Shown: positions 43,820 through 55,783, counted from the first letter of the stretch. The stretch is DNA of 64,000 nt from Pseudisothecium myosuroides (GCA_951799445.1 OX637293.1:12090001-12154000), one strand, 5' to 3'. A program made the numbers and translations. The notes: generated from the letters alone by a model not told the origin.

Positions 43820-45827
43820 TATAGATTAACATCCACTTTGGTGCTTGCTTGCCTTTTTATGGGAGTTACATAATCCAAATTAGTTAAAAAGGGAGAACAT
43901 GCTGTCAATTCCATGACATTATTAGCCAACTTTGTAAGGTCCCTTTTACTCCCTTGATTAGCCAATGATACTAGGCTTACAACTTCCTAACTAGCCAATG
44001 ACTCTCTATAAATTAAACTAAATTCACTCCTAGGAATCCAAAGAAGGATTATTCCAATCTGCAACTGGGAATGGTTTATTCTAGTTAACAATGTTATGCT
44101 AATGGAAAAGAACGACCTCCATCTGTCTTGAAATGGGGTCCATTGAGATAATAGTCAACCTTATGTTTGCCCACATACAAACTTCTAAAAGTACTTGTGT
44201 ACTAGAACTTTTCAAGGTCATTAGCAACATCATGAATAATACAAGATATGCATCAATGTTTGGAAAAAAGCCTGGTAAAGTTAGCCAGTAAAATTTGGAA
44301 AAGACCAGTTGCAATTTGAAAACATTAGCAAAAAAAATGGTGAACAAATCTATAATTTTTTTTTTATAGTTAAAAATAGTGAAAATAACGAGGCTCAATC
44401 CCTGAAAACCTGGTTCAATATGTGGAATTTATGGAATATAGGTGGTAAGACTCAAAAACTATCCCGGACACTGTTGCGCATAGGTTTGCCACAAACAGCT
44501 TCTCAGTCCACGCCGAGTATCGGCAATACTTGTCTCCGTGTGGAAGCATTGATACAGTAGTCATAGCTTATTCAGCTTGTCCACCATCCGTCAATTTCAG
44601 TTGTTGCCAACACTTGAATGCGCACTGATACGGACTGCCAGTCAGCAGAACGTTTCAGTCTCTGGTTTCCGGAGCAGGAAGCTCGGCAGGGAGGACCTCA
44701 CCTGGCTGCCTGAAGAAATGATGTGGCAACTCAAATAACTAAAGTTAAAGCTGTGAAAGACTGATAATTCCATGAACGGAGCGTTTGCGCAAATCCAGCG
44801 ATCAAGTACATGCGAGCTGGGGCAACAGCGGAAGCAACGAAGCGTGTCCGTAGGGCGTAGGCTTCAAATAAAACGACTGCTGTGATGGAACCATCGTTGA
44901 CGCAACCATCAGGAGTAGGAGGAATATCACAGTTCACCATACTAATAATTTTATTGGTGTTTGTCACCCAATAGTCAGCAGCTTCCCTACCAACTGAATG
45001 GCTTGTGATTTCTGTACAACACTTTTCATAAACGTAAACCAAACATGTAATTGACAATTATTTTTTTGGAGTCCGTAGCTTTTACTTGAATTCAAGAAAA
45101 TTAGTGGAAGCTGCCTTTGTAATCAATGGTATCTATACCAAATATCTTTAGTAGAGCTTTGAGTATGAGGGAAAAACTGATCTAACTTAATTGGAAGAGT
45201 AAATTTAGATGGAGCAATCTCCAGGCGCATTTTCATTTAGAAACATCCTAGTAGAAATCATAATTGAGTGCATAATTCATATTCATTGTTGTGAAGACCC
45301 ACCTGCAGTTCAGGGAGCGTGTATCGGAACACACAAGAAAGCAACAATTCATCAACGCTGAGTACTAACTTTCAGAGCAAAACAAAACTGGTGGTCCTCT
45401 TTCGATTCTTTTGGGCCGAAGACAAACAAAGAAACAAAGAGACAAACCAAAGTTGGAGGCGCGTTTTGTCTCCGAAGTTTGCTGCGAGGCATCCACGACT
45501 GATAACGAAATTATGCCTCCTTGACCTCCGAGAATGGCGCCCTCAGCAGATCCAGGCGGTATGCGGCCACCCGACCCCGCAACAATCAACGAAACCCGCA
45601 ACGTGGCGGGCCACAAGGGGTCGCGGCATCTGACATGGCGCTCGCACTCGGACTCTCGGAGCTCGCTGCTCGCGCTGGCTTGAGAAACATGTGCGCTTTC
45701 TTTGGCGCGTTGTGGCTATGGCGATGGCGATGGCGGGTCCTACAGAATGTCCGGGAACAGGCAACGCCGCACGTTTACTCGTCCACTCGGAGCTTTCCTT
45801 GGGAATATCACTGCGCTACTCTCTCCG

Positions 45828-45835
45828 TTTAAAAC
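45828..45835 (+). promoter_or_regulatory. Altered TATA box of DREB gene D
   Basis: The position equivalent to the TTTATAAC of B, C and E reads TTTAAAAC. The upstream TCCGAC core of B, C and E is TCCGGG here (45750-45755). Expression may be weaker or differently controlled. Confidence 0.5.
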
Positions 45836-46030
45836 CCCCGCACAACTCCATTCCTTGCCATTGAGCTTCAGTCCTCAATCCGAAATAATAATGTGAAGTC
45901 CGCAATCTGAACTAGTCTGCAATTCGATCAAGGCTACGCATTGAGCAACTGAGTTTGGAATTCTTATTCAAGTGAGTCTCGGGGGTTCTGGGGTTGCGAT
46001 TTGCAAAGAAATTTCTCAGTTGAGGTAGCT

Positions 46031-46783
46031 ATGGTGGACAAGAGAAAATCCGCGCCGCTCCAAGTGCGACGAGGGGGGCGATATCTGCAGCTCAAGCGCT
46101 CTTCCGCATCCAAGAAAAAATTGGCGTGCGGGTTTGCTTCGCCTTCGAGTGCTGTGTCTTACAATGGCGTGAGAATGCGGGTTTGGGGGAAGTGGGTGAC
46201 GGAAGTCCGAGACCCCGTGACCAAGACGCGCATCTGGCTGGGCTCCTTCGCCACGGCGGAAATGGCCGCGCGCGCCTACGACGCCGCCGTGGTGTGCTTG
46301 AAGGGCGCCTCCGCTCCCGAAGTGAACTTCCCGGACTCCATTCCCTCGTTTGTCATTCCGCAAAGCAACTCCTCGCCCAAGGAAATCCAAGCCGTGGCGC
46401 TCGCCGCGGCCACGGCGTCGGTCCCCGCGGCTGCTCCGCTGGCCATGGCTGCCACACCCGAGCTCCCCAATTTTCCTCCTCGCGAGGAATCTCACGAGGC
46501 TGTTCTGGAAGTCACCACTGATCGCGAATTTTACCGTGATGGTGGTGATGCGTCGGAGCCCGAATGCTCCAGGTCCAGCAGTGGGGAGAATTGGATCTTC
46601 AACGAGTTTGAGGAACTGGATGCCCTGGACAACCCAGACGCTCTCATGGAGCCTCTCCAACGTCGAATCTCCGATTCCTTGGAGCAATTGTTTCGGCCAT
46701 GGCCACTACTGTCCGAGGATTTTGAGGATGCTGCCGACTGTTGGATGATTCATCAAGACGTGCAGCTTTGGTCTTTCGCCTGA
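46031..46783 (+). CDS. AP2/ERF transcription factor, DREB-type (paralogue D)
   Basis: 250 residues from the ATG at 46031, which matches the start of B and C. The frame is open a little further upstream, but only to a TTG. The AP2 domain (43-101) is identical in pattern to B and C. An in-frame deletion removes about 11 residues after DGGD, so the tail reads GGDASEPECSR without ANYENG. Other changes include SGENWIFNEF. The acidic tail and LWSFA end are kept. The protein should still bind DNA and reach the nucleus. Its TATA and CCGAC motifs are changed, so it may be less active than B and C. It is arranged tail to tail with paralogue E, 3.3 kb away. Confidence 0.94.
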   Translation: MVDKRKSAPLQVRRGGRYLQLKRSSASKKKLACGFASPSSAVSYNGVRMRVWGKWVTEVRDPVTKTRIWLGSFATAEMAARAYDAAVVCLKGASAPEVNFPDSIPSFVIPQSNSSPKEIQAVALAAATASVPAAAPLAMAATPELPNFPPREESHEAVLEVTTDREFYRDGGDASEPECSRSSSGENWIFNEFEELDALDNPDALMEPLQRRISDSLEQLFRPWPLLSEDFEDAADCWMIHQDVQLWSFA

Positions 46784-47470
46784 TGCTAGCTAGAGAACAT
46801 GAATTTTGAATGGAAACCCTAAACCTCCAGCATCGAGTGATTGCTCGTAGCTGAAGTCGGCCATGACCAGTCGAGTCTGAAAGGAGTGAACTCACATAGC
46901 TGATATCGCAATACTCATGGTTCTTCCTCAACTCGAGCCAGGACAACTCTAAAGATTCAGATCCATTTAGATTCATTTCATATAATGGAGAGCATGTCAG
47001 ATTCAGGAGGGACTAATCCTAGAGGAGGTCCCATTCACAAGAGCTCGCTCATGAAGTTGAGATCCAATGTATTCCAGCAGATGGCCGGTGTACATTACAT
47101 AAAGATGACTTGGTTTGCATCATCTTGCAAACTCCATTTCCCTTCAGAAGCTTGATCCCACTTGTCATGAATGTCTGGTTGCTGTGCTTGGACGTACATC
47201 GTTGGACTTCCAGTGCCCATCCCCCGGCATGTCCAACTAAATTGCTGCATTTGCATGTGTCTGAGTTGGGAATGCAAGCAAGCTTGCCAAGTTTGTTCTT
47301 CTGGCTGGTCCTAAATCGGCAGGGGTGTCCCGCTATGAAGAAGAAAACACTTGGAACGGAATGGAAGACTCACTGAATCCAATAGTCCGATTTTCTGGTA
47401 TGATCCTGAATTCACTGGAGGCGGAATACCAGAGTTGTAGCTGGCTGAACAGGCAATCGATACCCGTCTC

Positions 47471-48929
47471 AAAACATCCTACTCGGGTACATTCACAATA
47501 TCATTCCAATGGTGATGAAAATGTGGGGAAATGGAGAGAGTGAGACAACTCCAACCACTTTCAATAGTTGGCATACATGAAGAGTCCGTTTGTTTAGTTA
47601 AGTTATGCCCCTTAGAGCATATGTATCCATGAAGGTAAAGAGAAGCTTAGAGGAATGAGTTGTGTGTTAGGAACAAATAGAGTCTACTATTGTTGTGGAG
47701 TTGAAATACCGACACTATAATTTCCTTTCAATAGTTAATTGTTTTCAAGCTTGCAATCTCATGGATGCAAGTTGTAACTCTTCTTTCCTTCAAGAATTTT
47801 TCCTTGTCATGTACTACATCGAAATTTGGTGAAAAACTTCCTCTATTTTGCTAAGTGCAAACATTTTAGTTGAGTTTGAAATCATATCTTAGGTTCTAAG
47901 TTTCACATTTCCTTTCTTTGTGTGAATATATATACCCATAGCCTTATCAAAAAAAAAATCTCCAAACTAGAATTAAAATTCTATTTCCTACAATTTTAGA
48001 AGAAAAGAATAGAAAAAGTTATAATTGGTAATTGCAATAATCTTGATAATTATCCAAAATACATTAGTTTGTACTCCATTAGAGTAGTACAAAATTTAAT
48101 TCCTCAAATTCACATATTGCAATGACAAATTCTTCCCAGACTCTGTGGCACATTTGCAGGGCTTTTATTTTTGGCTTTCTGGTGCCAGATTGCACCAAAA
48201 AATATAATTTGGCTAAAAAATGCCAAAAGAAATGCTAAAAAATTTGGATGGAATCGCCAAAAAAACTTCAAATTAAAATAAATCTTGAATGAAATCCCCA
48301 AATTTTTTATGAAAACCATATTATAGACATGTGATATGTGCTAATGTGATATTTTCTATCCAATATGTGGATGAATGTTAAAATTTGGAGCACCACTATA
48401 ACATTTTAAATCGCCACTTTGGCACTTCTTAAAAAATGAAAAAAAAAAAACCCTGCACATATGTTCAATAAATATCTTTTACACATTACTAACACTTGAA
48501 ATTGAAGTTGTAATACACAACTACTAGTTGTAATTATGCAATTCCCCCAAAGCACAACTCACATGGTATATGTATAAATACTTCACCAACAATTTGAAAT
48601 CCCCATTTTGGTTATAAAAAATACAATCATTAACAGTAAAAACACTACCATTAAGTACACCATTTACATACTATTATATAATGAAGTGCTGGAAAACAAT
48701 TAAATACTTTCTAATATACACAAGTTACCTTGAAACAAACAATACTCTTTGCACCACCACTACCACGACCCTACACTCATTGCACCCTGCTTTTTCAACT
48801 CTAATGAAGTACCTAATCCTCAACCTACTCCCCTTCTATTCTCAAAATAAATTAGAGTATAAAATCTCCTTTCTCACAAAGGTATGTAGCCTAGATGTTG
48901 CTAGGATTGGCTTTTCGTTGCCCAATGTG
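47471..48929. other. Spacer of the inverted repeat, no gene
   Basis: The outer parts pair with each other: 47471-47620 is the reverse complement of about 48930-49075, both with TGGCATACATGAAGAGTC. The middle 1.3 kb is AT-rich with no recognisable gene. Confidence 0.6.
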
Positions 48930-49204
48930 GACCTTGAACAAATAGACTCTTCATGTATGCCAACTACTTAGAGTGGTTAAAGTTGTTTCTTTTTCTTTTA
49001 CCCCACATTTTCATCACCCTTCGAATGAAATTGTGAATGTCCCCGAGTGATGTTTTGAGATGGATATCCATTTTCACCCCATATTTTCATCACCCTTGGA
49101 TTGAATGTGCCCTAGTATGTTGTTTTGAGATGCTGATTGCCTATTTACTTGGTCAACCAACTACAGTGGAATTTTGGAGTAATTTGCTTGCAATGAATTC
49201 AGTA

Positions 49205-49433
49205 CTATGTTTGGGAAGAATTGGCGGCTAGTATAAAGTTAGCTAGTGGAATTGGGAAAGAATCTGATTGCAATTTGAAAACAATGGCAAAATACTCGTG
49301 CAAAAGTCTATAAAATTTCTATTTTGAGTAAAAAATAAAGAAACCCCCCCCCCCCCTCTGTACTTGAAAACCCGGTTCAATTTAGGAATTGAAAGAAAAT
49401 AGCCGTTATAAATAAAAAACTTTCCAAACGCTG
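49205..49433. mobile_element. hAT-like MITE inserted in the inverted arm
   Basis: CTATGTTTGGGAAG at the left, CTTTCCAAACGCTG at the right. Flanking 8-mers ATTCAGTA (49197-49204) and ATTCAGAA (49434-49441) match at 7 of 8 positions, as expected of an hAT target duplication. It contains a C-run of 13 at 49345-49357. It interrupts the 3' flank of gene E. Confidence 0.65.
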
Positions 49434-50044
49434 ATTCAGAACCAGAAAATCGGATGCTGGACTCAGTGAGTCTTCCATTCCCGGTTCAAAGTGTTTTCTT
49501 CTGGCTACCAAATAGCTGGACACACCTGCCGATTTAGGACCAGCCAGAAGAACAAACTGCATTCCCAACTGAGACACACGCAAATGGCAGCAATTTAATT
49601 GGAAATGCCGGGGACTGGCACTGGAAGTCCAACGATGTGCAAGCACAGCAAGCAGACATTCATGACAAGTGGGAGCAAGCTTCTGGAGGGAAATGGAGTT
49701 TGCAAGATGATGCAAACCAAGTCATCTTTATGTAATTTACACCGGCCATCTGCTGGAATACATTGGATCTCAACTTCATGAGCGAGCTCTTGTGAATGGG
49801 ACCTCCTCTAGGATTCGTCCCTCCTGAATCTGACATGCTCTCCATTATATGAAATGAATCTAAATGAATCTGAATCTTTAGGGTTGTCTTGGCTCGGGTT
49901 GAGAAACCCATGAGTATTGCGAGATCAGCGATGTGAGTTCACTCCTTTCAGACCCGACTGGCCGTGGCCGACTTCAGCTCCTAGTAATCACTCGATGCTG
50001 GAGGTTTAGGGTTTCCATTCAAAATTCATGCTCTCGATCTAGCA

Positions 50045-50815
50045 TCACGCGAAAGACCAAAGCTGCACGTCTTGATGAATCATCCAACAGTCGGCAGCAT
50101 CCTCGAAATCCTCGGACAGTAGTGGCCATGGCCGAAACAATTGCTCCACGGAATCGGAGATTCGACGTTGGAGAGGCTCCATGAGAGCGTCTTGGTTGTC
50201 CAGGGCATCCAGTTCCTCAAACTCGTGGAAGATCCAATTCTCCACACTGCTGGGCTCCGGCACATCGCAATTGGAAGTGCCATTCTCATAATTAGCATCA
50301 CCACCATCACGGTAAAAGTCGCGATCAGTGGAGACTTCCAGAAAAGCCTCGTGAGATTCCTCGCGAGAAGGAGGATTAAGGAGCTCGGGTGTGGCAGCCA
50401 TGGCCAGCGGCGCAGCCGCGGGGACCGACGCCGTGGCCGCGACGAGCGCCACTGCTTGGATTTCCTTGGGCGAGGAGTTGCTTTGCGGAATGACAAACGA
50501 GGGAATGGAGTCCGGGAAGTTCACTTCGGGAGCGGAGGCGCCCTTCAAGCACACCACGGCAGCGTCGTAGGCGCGCGCGGCCATTTCCGCCGTGGCGAAG
50601 GAGCCCAGCCAGATGCGCGTCTTGGTCACGGGGTCTCGAACTTCCGTCACCCACTTCCCCCAAACCCGCATTCGCACGCCGTTGTAAGACACAGCACTCG
50701 ACGGTGAAGCGAACCCGCACGCCAGTTTTTTCTTGGATGCGGAAGAGCGCTTGAGCTGCAGATATCGCCCCCCTCGTCGCACTTGGAGCGGCGCGGATTT
50801 TCTCTTGTCCACCGT
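50045..50815 (-). CDS. AP2/ERF DREB-type paralogue E; initiator ATG replaced by ACG
   Basis: The frame from codon 1 to the stop (257 codons, 256 residues) is intact and close to B-D, with AP2 domain, acidic tail and LWSFA end. The codon aligned with the start of A-D is ACG (50815-50813, context GCTACGG). The open frame continues upstream only to a TTG. The next in-frame ATG is Met49, inside the AP2 domain after YNGVR; starting there would drop the basic N-terminus and the first AP2 residues. Either this is a young pseudogene or translation starts at ACG, whose context (G at -3, G at +4) is favourable for non-AUG initiation in plants. A 4-residue in-frame deletion removes ECSR before SSVENW. 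TATA and CCGAC motifs are present upstream. Coordinates given are for the conserved frame. Confidence 0.75.
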   Translation of the reverse strand, partial: TVDKRKSAPLQVRRGGRYLQLKRSSASKKKLACGFASPSSAVSYNGVRMRVWGKWVTEVRDPVTKTRIWLGSFATAEMAARAYDAAVVCLKGASAPEVNFPDSIPSFVIPQSNSSPKEIQAVALVAATASVPAAAPLAMAATPELLNPPSREESHEAFLEVSTDRDFYRDGGDANYENGTSNCDVPEPSSVENWIFHEFEELDALDNQDALMEPLQRRISDSVEQLFRPWPLLSEDFEDAADCWMIHQDVQLWSFA

Positions 50816-51008
50816 AGCTAGCTCAACTGAGAAATTTCTTTGCAAATCGAAACCCCAGAACCTCCGAGACTCACTTGAACAAGACTTCCAAACTCAGTTG
50901 ATGAATGCGTAGCCTTGATCGAATTGCGGACTTCTTCAGCTTGCGAACTTGTTCAAATTGCGAACTTGACATTATTATTTCGGCTGGAGTACTCAAGCTC
51001 AATGGCAA

Positions 51009-51016
51009 GTTATAAA
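51009..51016 (-). promoter_or_regulatory. TATA box of DREB paralogue E
   Basis: TTTATAAC on the minus strand, about 200 bp upstream of the conserved frame. About 20 bases just downstream of the box in B and C (CCCCCGCAGAACTCCATTCC) are missing. TCCGAC on the minus strand at 51093-51098. Confidence 0.55.
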
Positions 51017-51559
51017 CGGGAGAGCAAGTTAGCGCAGTGATATTCCCAAGGGAATCTCCGAATGGACGAGTGAACGTGCGGCGTTGGCTACTGTCGGACA
51101 TTCTGTAGGACCCGCATCGCCATCGCCATAGCCAGGACGCGCCCGAGAATGCGCACATTTTTCTCAAGCCAGCCAGTGCGAGCAGCGAGCTCCGAGTGCG
51201 AGCGCCATGTCAGACGCCGCAACCCCTTGTGTCCCGCCACGTCGCGGGCTTCGTTGATTGTTGCGGGGTCGAGTGGCCGCATACCGCCTGATCTGCTGCG
51301 GGCGCCATTCTCGGAGGCCAAAGTGGCATAATTTCGTTATCAGTCGTGGATGCCTCGCAGCAAACTTCGGAGACAAAACGCGCCTCCAACTTTGGTACGT
51401 TTGTTTGTTTGTCTGTCTTCGGCCCAAAAGAATTGAAAGAATTTCTCCACTTTTGTTTTGCTTCGAAAGTTATTACGCAGCGTTGATGAATTGTTGCTTT
51501 CTTGTGTGTTCCGATACACGCTCCCTGAATTGCAGGTGGGTCTTCCGAACAATCAGTAT

Positions 51560-52350
51560 GAATTATACACTCATGTTTAATAGATACCCATCCATCACTT
51601 ATTGTATGTACTTTCATCCCAAAAGGTTAGAGAAAACTAATAGTTACTCTCCATTTATTCAAAGAAGTTTGGGAAATTGCATGCTTCGGAAGATGCTTTT
51701 GGCAATTTCATCCACATTAATAGCCAATTCAAGTAGACTTTCATGCACCTAGAATTGGTCATGTGTTATATACTATACAAAAAAAAAATTCAACATTTTA
51801 CATGTGAGCTAGTGTGAAATAGTTGCAAGAGGAGAATCAAAATGTTTGGCATAATTTTTAGGAGAGGCTTGTGAGAAGTGGCCAGGAGGCAAGATTCCAA
51901 TTTTTTTAATACTATTTTAAATAGCAAGCTTATTTTTTTTAAGTTGATTTTAATATGACACCATGGCAAAGCTAGTCTTTGAAAATGTAGATCCTAATCC
52001 ATATGGACATGAAAGCATCATAAAAGTGATAAACGATTCCAATTCTTAGAAATCTCGGAAATGAATTTTTGAGTCCTCCACAACATGGAAGTTAGTTTTT
52101 GTACCAAAATGATGTGAAGTTTTCTCTTTTTCTATATACACACACTACTAGTAGTTCAATCATTGCAACATTTGCAACAACAAACCATGTGTACAAGAAA
52201 TATAATATTTTGTTTTGTTTTCTAGAATTAAATTTTAATTAAACTCAAGAGTGCTTGCAATTTTTGGATGAAAAATGTATAAGGATGATTATATGATCCT
52301 TCAAATGGATTAAATTGTGAAATTGTTTGTAACATTGTGTGCTTCATTTT
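51560..52350. other. AT-rich insertion in the upstream arm of paralogue E
   Basis: No similarity to modules 2-4 and no gene. It separates the proximal promoter of E from its distal part. Confidence 0.5.
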
Positions 52351-52365
52351 ATGTATGTATGTATG

Positions 52366-52423
<58 letters not shown>

Positions 52424-52441
52424 CACACACATGTATGTATG
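52351..52441. repeat. Compound microsatellite (TATG)n-(TA)n-(TATG)n
   Basis: Short ATGT repeats flank about 24 TA units (roughly 52369-52416), followed by CATATACACACACATG and more ATGT units. Confidence 0.9.
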
Positions 52442-52974
52442 TATTGAAGTCATTTCACCACTTCAAGATTGAGAGTTGAGTCTAAATATCCACAATTGTA
52501 ATAGTAGTGATTATAAAGCCATAGATTATATCCTTATAGCCCTAAATCTAACCTATCAGTTTGTGTTTGGGACGACATTTGGGTAATCCTGGAATATATG
52601 AAGCCAGTATTCAAGCCTAAACTTGAGTGGTGGGATATAAAAATATTGTAAACAATATATGTTGAAAGTTAGTGTTTTTTTGGATTTTGAATGCCTCCTT
52701 TATTAGTAGATCTCTAAAGATAAATGCCTTTAGAGATTGCTTCATCTAATTTTATTCTTCCAATTAGATGTAATTTGCAAGATGGTCTTGCTTTCCTAAT
52801 TTGGCTAATTGATTTTAGCTTTATATTACTTTCATACAACCCCTTCAACACCCAAATTGGAAAAGAAGCGAATCGAGTCTTTCATTTATAGTTCCATTAT
52901 AAACTCTTGGTTGAAATTGTAAGGTAATACTAATGTGACTAAGAGCCATTGATCATATCTATCACTCCCTCAGT

Positions 52975-53547
52975 CTCAAAATAAATCTAGGGTTTCCGAA
53001 TATAGTTGTCTCAAATTAAATTTGAAATTGGCTCTGTACAACTTGATGGACAACAATTGAAGCTAGTTTGAACACCTTGAGGCAAAAGAATCTGCAAATG
53101 TAACACTCCAAAGACTATATAACAATTTGATAGTTGCAAAAGGAATCAAAACACAACCTCTAATCAACCCAAGGCGAAGAGTTCAACCCAAAACTATATA
53201 AAAACTACTGCTAACAAATCTCTTGTTGAAATTTTTTTGGAGTTGAATTACAAGACATTGTTGGAATTGAATACAGTGAAGGACATCAATGAATGTCACT
53301 GCACCAACATTGCTCAAAGAATGATCAAAATTAATACCATTGGAGCAATTCCAAAAAGGGCAAAAAATTGTCACTTTCGCCACTTGTTTTCAACATACAC
53401 CGCTTCACTTCTAACTTCCATTCTTTCTCATCTAGTAGGGTTTAGTAGAAGCTACAATACCTACGCAATCCCTTGAAAATAGGAATAGCGCACGCATTAA
53501 TCTAGTCATTTCTAGGAAACCCCGGAATTATTTCAAGATGGAGGGGG
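52975..53547. mobile_element. Stowaway/mariner-type MITE, 573 bp
   Basis: CTCCCTCAGTCTCAAAATAA at the left, TTATTTCAAGATGGAGGGGG at the right, TA after the right end and CA (probably mutated TA) before the left. Subterminal AAATGACTAGATTAATGCG (reverse strand) is shared with the 1.4-kb element at 8454-9868. A 79-codon frame inside has no known motif. Confidence 0.65.
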
Positions 53548-53591
53548 TATTATCTTGGTCATGTTTTTCATTGTGTTTGAACAACTTCTTT

Positions 53592-54520
53592 TTAACCCCT
53601 GAAAGACCAACATGCTATTTTTAGCAACATAGTGATTTTGGGCAGGTACTTGTGACTAGAAATTTTCATATTTTAGCCTGAAATTTTAATAGAAGTTGGA
53701 GAAAAGGAATATCTTTCAAATGCACTAAATTTCATGACATTTGGAAATAAGAATCAAAAGTTATGGCTTGATATGTTGTTTGTTTTTCAACTTGGGCAAT
53801 CAGGGCAGATAAAAGAAATCACTTTTTTCATAAACAAAAATTTGAAATTGGTTTTCTAGATTTATATATACATGGAAAGCATCGAATCATTCCATTTTGA
53901 TCAATGAGTCAAAATTTATGAGGAGTAATAGTTGCAGGCAGTTATGGATTTTTTACTCTACAATAAACTTTGAAGTTGTTTATTTCACTCCATTTTCAAT
54001 ATTTTTTGGAAAAAATAAAATCATAGGATGTAGATTGTTTATAACAACATTACAACCATTGGGATTGACATTTTTCAATTCCATTCTTAAATTCTTAACA
54101 ATATTGAATTTTGAATCTTTCTCTACTTCTTTCTACTTACTATTTTTTCCAATATGTTGGACAATTCCAAATGATTTGATAAATTTTAAGCATGTAGCCA
54201 ACTTGTCTAGGAAAAAGAATCCTAAAAAGCACCACCATTTTGGACGTTTTTTCATAGAAAAGTGAGATTGTGAAGTGTAGCTGCCCTATATTTTGCAAGA
54301 CCAAAAAAACAATTTCAATGGACTTGAATACTTATATCTTGCAAACCACGTGGTACAAATGTCTGAAATTTTTACCACATGTTCTCAAGACAGCATACTA
54401 CAAGATCCTATGGTTTTATGTTTCAAATTTTTTTTTTTCCAAAAACTTGGTACTTGTATTAGAAATGGCAATTTGCAAGAGTTTTGGGGGAAAACATAGT
54501 CGACAAAATTAAGGGTTTAA
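53592..54520. mobile_element. TTAA-flanked piggyBac-like MITE, type II
   Basis: TTAACCCCTGAAAGACC at the left, AAAATTAAGGGTTTAA at the right. The interior is distantly related to type I (GGGCAGGTACTTGTGACTAG compares with GGGCAGGTACCTACGGGCTG). About 920 bp, no transposase. Confidence 0.65.
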
Positions 54521-54544
54521 ATTGGTATAGATATCATTGATTAC

Positions 54545-54710
54545 AAAGCCCGTAACATTCAATAGCATATGTTGATGTTGCCTTGATTCTATGGTGATGG
54601 TGTGCCTCTACATCCTCCACCTGTCTAATTCATCAGTAGCTACTGATGAAGCACTATTGGAGTGTGGAATATACCACACCATCACTGTAGAGCTACTGAA
54701 TGTTATGCCA
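54545..54710. mobile_element. Short relative of the fold-back element at 523-1096
   Basis: AACATTCAATAGCA at the left and TAGAGCTACTGAATGTT at the right. The interior CATCCTCCACCTGT and GTGTGGAATATACCACACC matches the 1000-1080 region. Confidence 0.45.
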
Positions 54711-54885
54711 ACTTACACTAATTTTCTGGAGTCCAAAGAAAAGCTAATAATTCCAGAAAAAAAATTGTCAACTAGATGTCTGGTTTATGTTTATGAAAAG
54801 TGTTGTTCAGAAATCATAAGCCATTCACTTTGTAGGGCAATAACTGAGTGAGTGGGTGGCAAACACTAATATTTTAATATCCATA

Positions 54886-55130
54886 ACTTAAGTTTGGCTG
54901 TTTGTTTTGTTTGTTTTGTTATATTGAAATCTCCTGGACCATGTGTCCCTTGGTCGCATGCTTGGTATCGTTGGAAAGTCCTCAGTGAGTAGGGGTGCAC
55001 GGGCTTTGTCTCATAGTATCTTGACCTACAATGGAAAAGTTATTGAATTTTGAAGTTTCTATGAATGGAAAAATTAGAAAATTACTTATTACATTTTGGT
55101 TGCGGTAACGGCGCAGGACACACTAGTAGT
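54886..55130. mobile_element. Unclassified element related to 26370-27117
   Basis: AATATCCATAACTTAAG start and CAGGACACACTAGT end, with a single GGTATCGTTGGAAAGTCCTC unit where the other copy has two. It lies in the displaced distal upstream DNA of paralogue E. Confidence 0.5.
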
Positions 55131-55132
55131 TA

Positions 55133-55783
55133 TTAACCCCTAAAATGCCCAAAGCACCAATTTTTTTGGTGTTGACAATAATTTGAAGTTGTATAAAACC
55201 TAACCAAGTTGTTATTTTTAGTAATTTATATTTTTGAAAAATTCTATTTGAAGTCTAGTTTTAGCGTCAAAAATTCGATTTTGAAAATGATTTATTATGA
55301 TTTTTCTATTCAAGATTTTGTGCAAGGGTGTCGATTGGAATCTTGACTTTCTGTAGTGTTGAGGGCTTTTGGAAAAGAGCCTCAAATACACTACATCTTG
55401 GAGAAAAAATCACCTTAGAAATTCATTTAAAAAAAGGTTTTGAGAAGCCATAAATTGATTGGTTTTGCGCATGTTAGGTCCTTTAACCTCATATTTTTTT
55501 GGTTACCAACTTTCTAGACTTGAAATGTAAAAAGAGGATTGAAAGACTTTAAGTCACTTTTGCAATTTTAACACCCTCGAATTTAAACATTATAATCTTT
55601 CATTTCATAAGTGATATTGTTGTATTTTCTTTTCCTATGTGACTTCTAACATGTCTAGTTTGAATTTGTACGGTTACAGTTCAAAAAGAATTGATACAGC
55701 TTATCAAAATGTTTTTTTTTTTTTTTCCAACTTAGAACAAATTCCTAGAAGTTCAATAATGGCCTTGGGCATTTAGGGGTTAC
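55133..55783. mobile_element. TTAA-type MITE, type V (copy 2)
   Basis: TTAACCCCTAAAATGCCC at the left, GGGCATTTAGGGGTTAC at the right, so the right TTAA has one change. Reverse-complement homologue of 4741-5586 without the nested hairpin. Confidence 0.65.

Larger units (their letters stand above)
40681..47470 (+). repeat. Tandem module 4 (carries gene D)
   Basis: Collinear with module 3, shorter by indels. Private insertions are the CATTAG element at 42091-42371 and the inverted type I TTAA element at 42896-43819. Similarity to modules 2 and 3 ends at about 47470. The sequence just beyond pairs in inverted orientation with 48930-49075. Confidence 0.75.

Noticed and set aside
46001..46030. 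Upstream extension of gene D (10 codons) and the matching one in E
   Set aside because: The first codon is TTG. The shared MVDKRK start is the real N-terminus in A-D.
52351..52441. TA-rich tract considered as an origin or matrix-attachment signal
   Set aside because: It reads as a plain compound microsatellite; nothing else supports a function.
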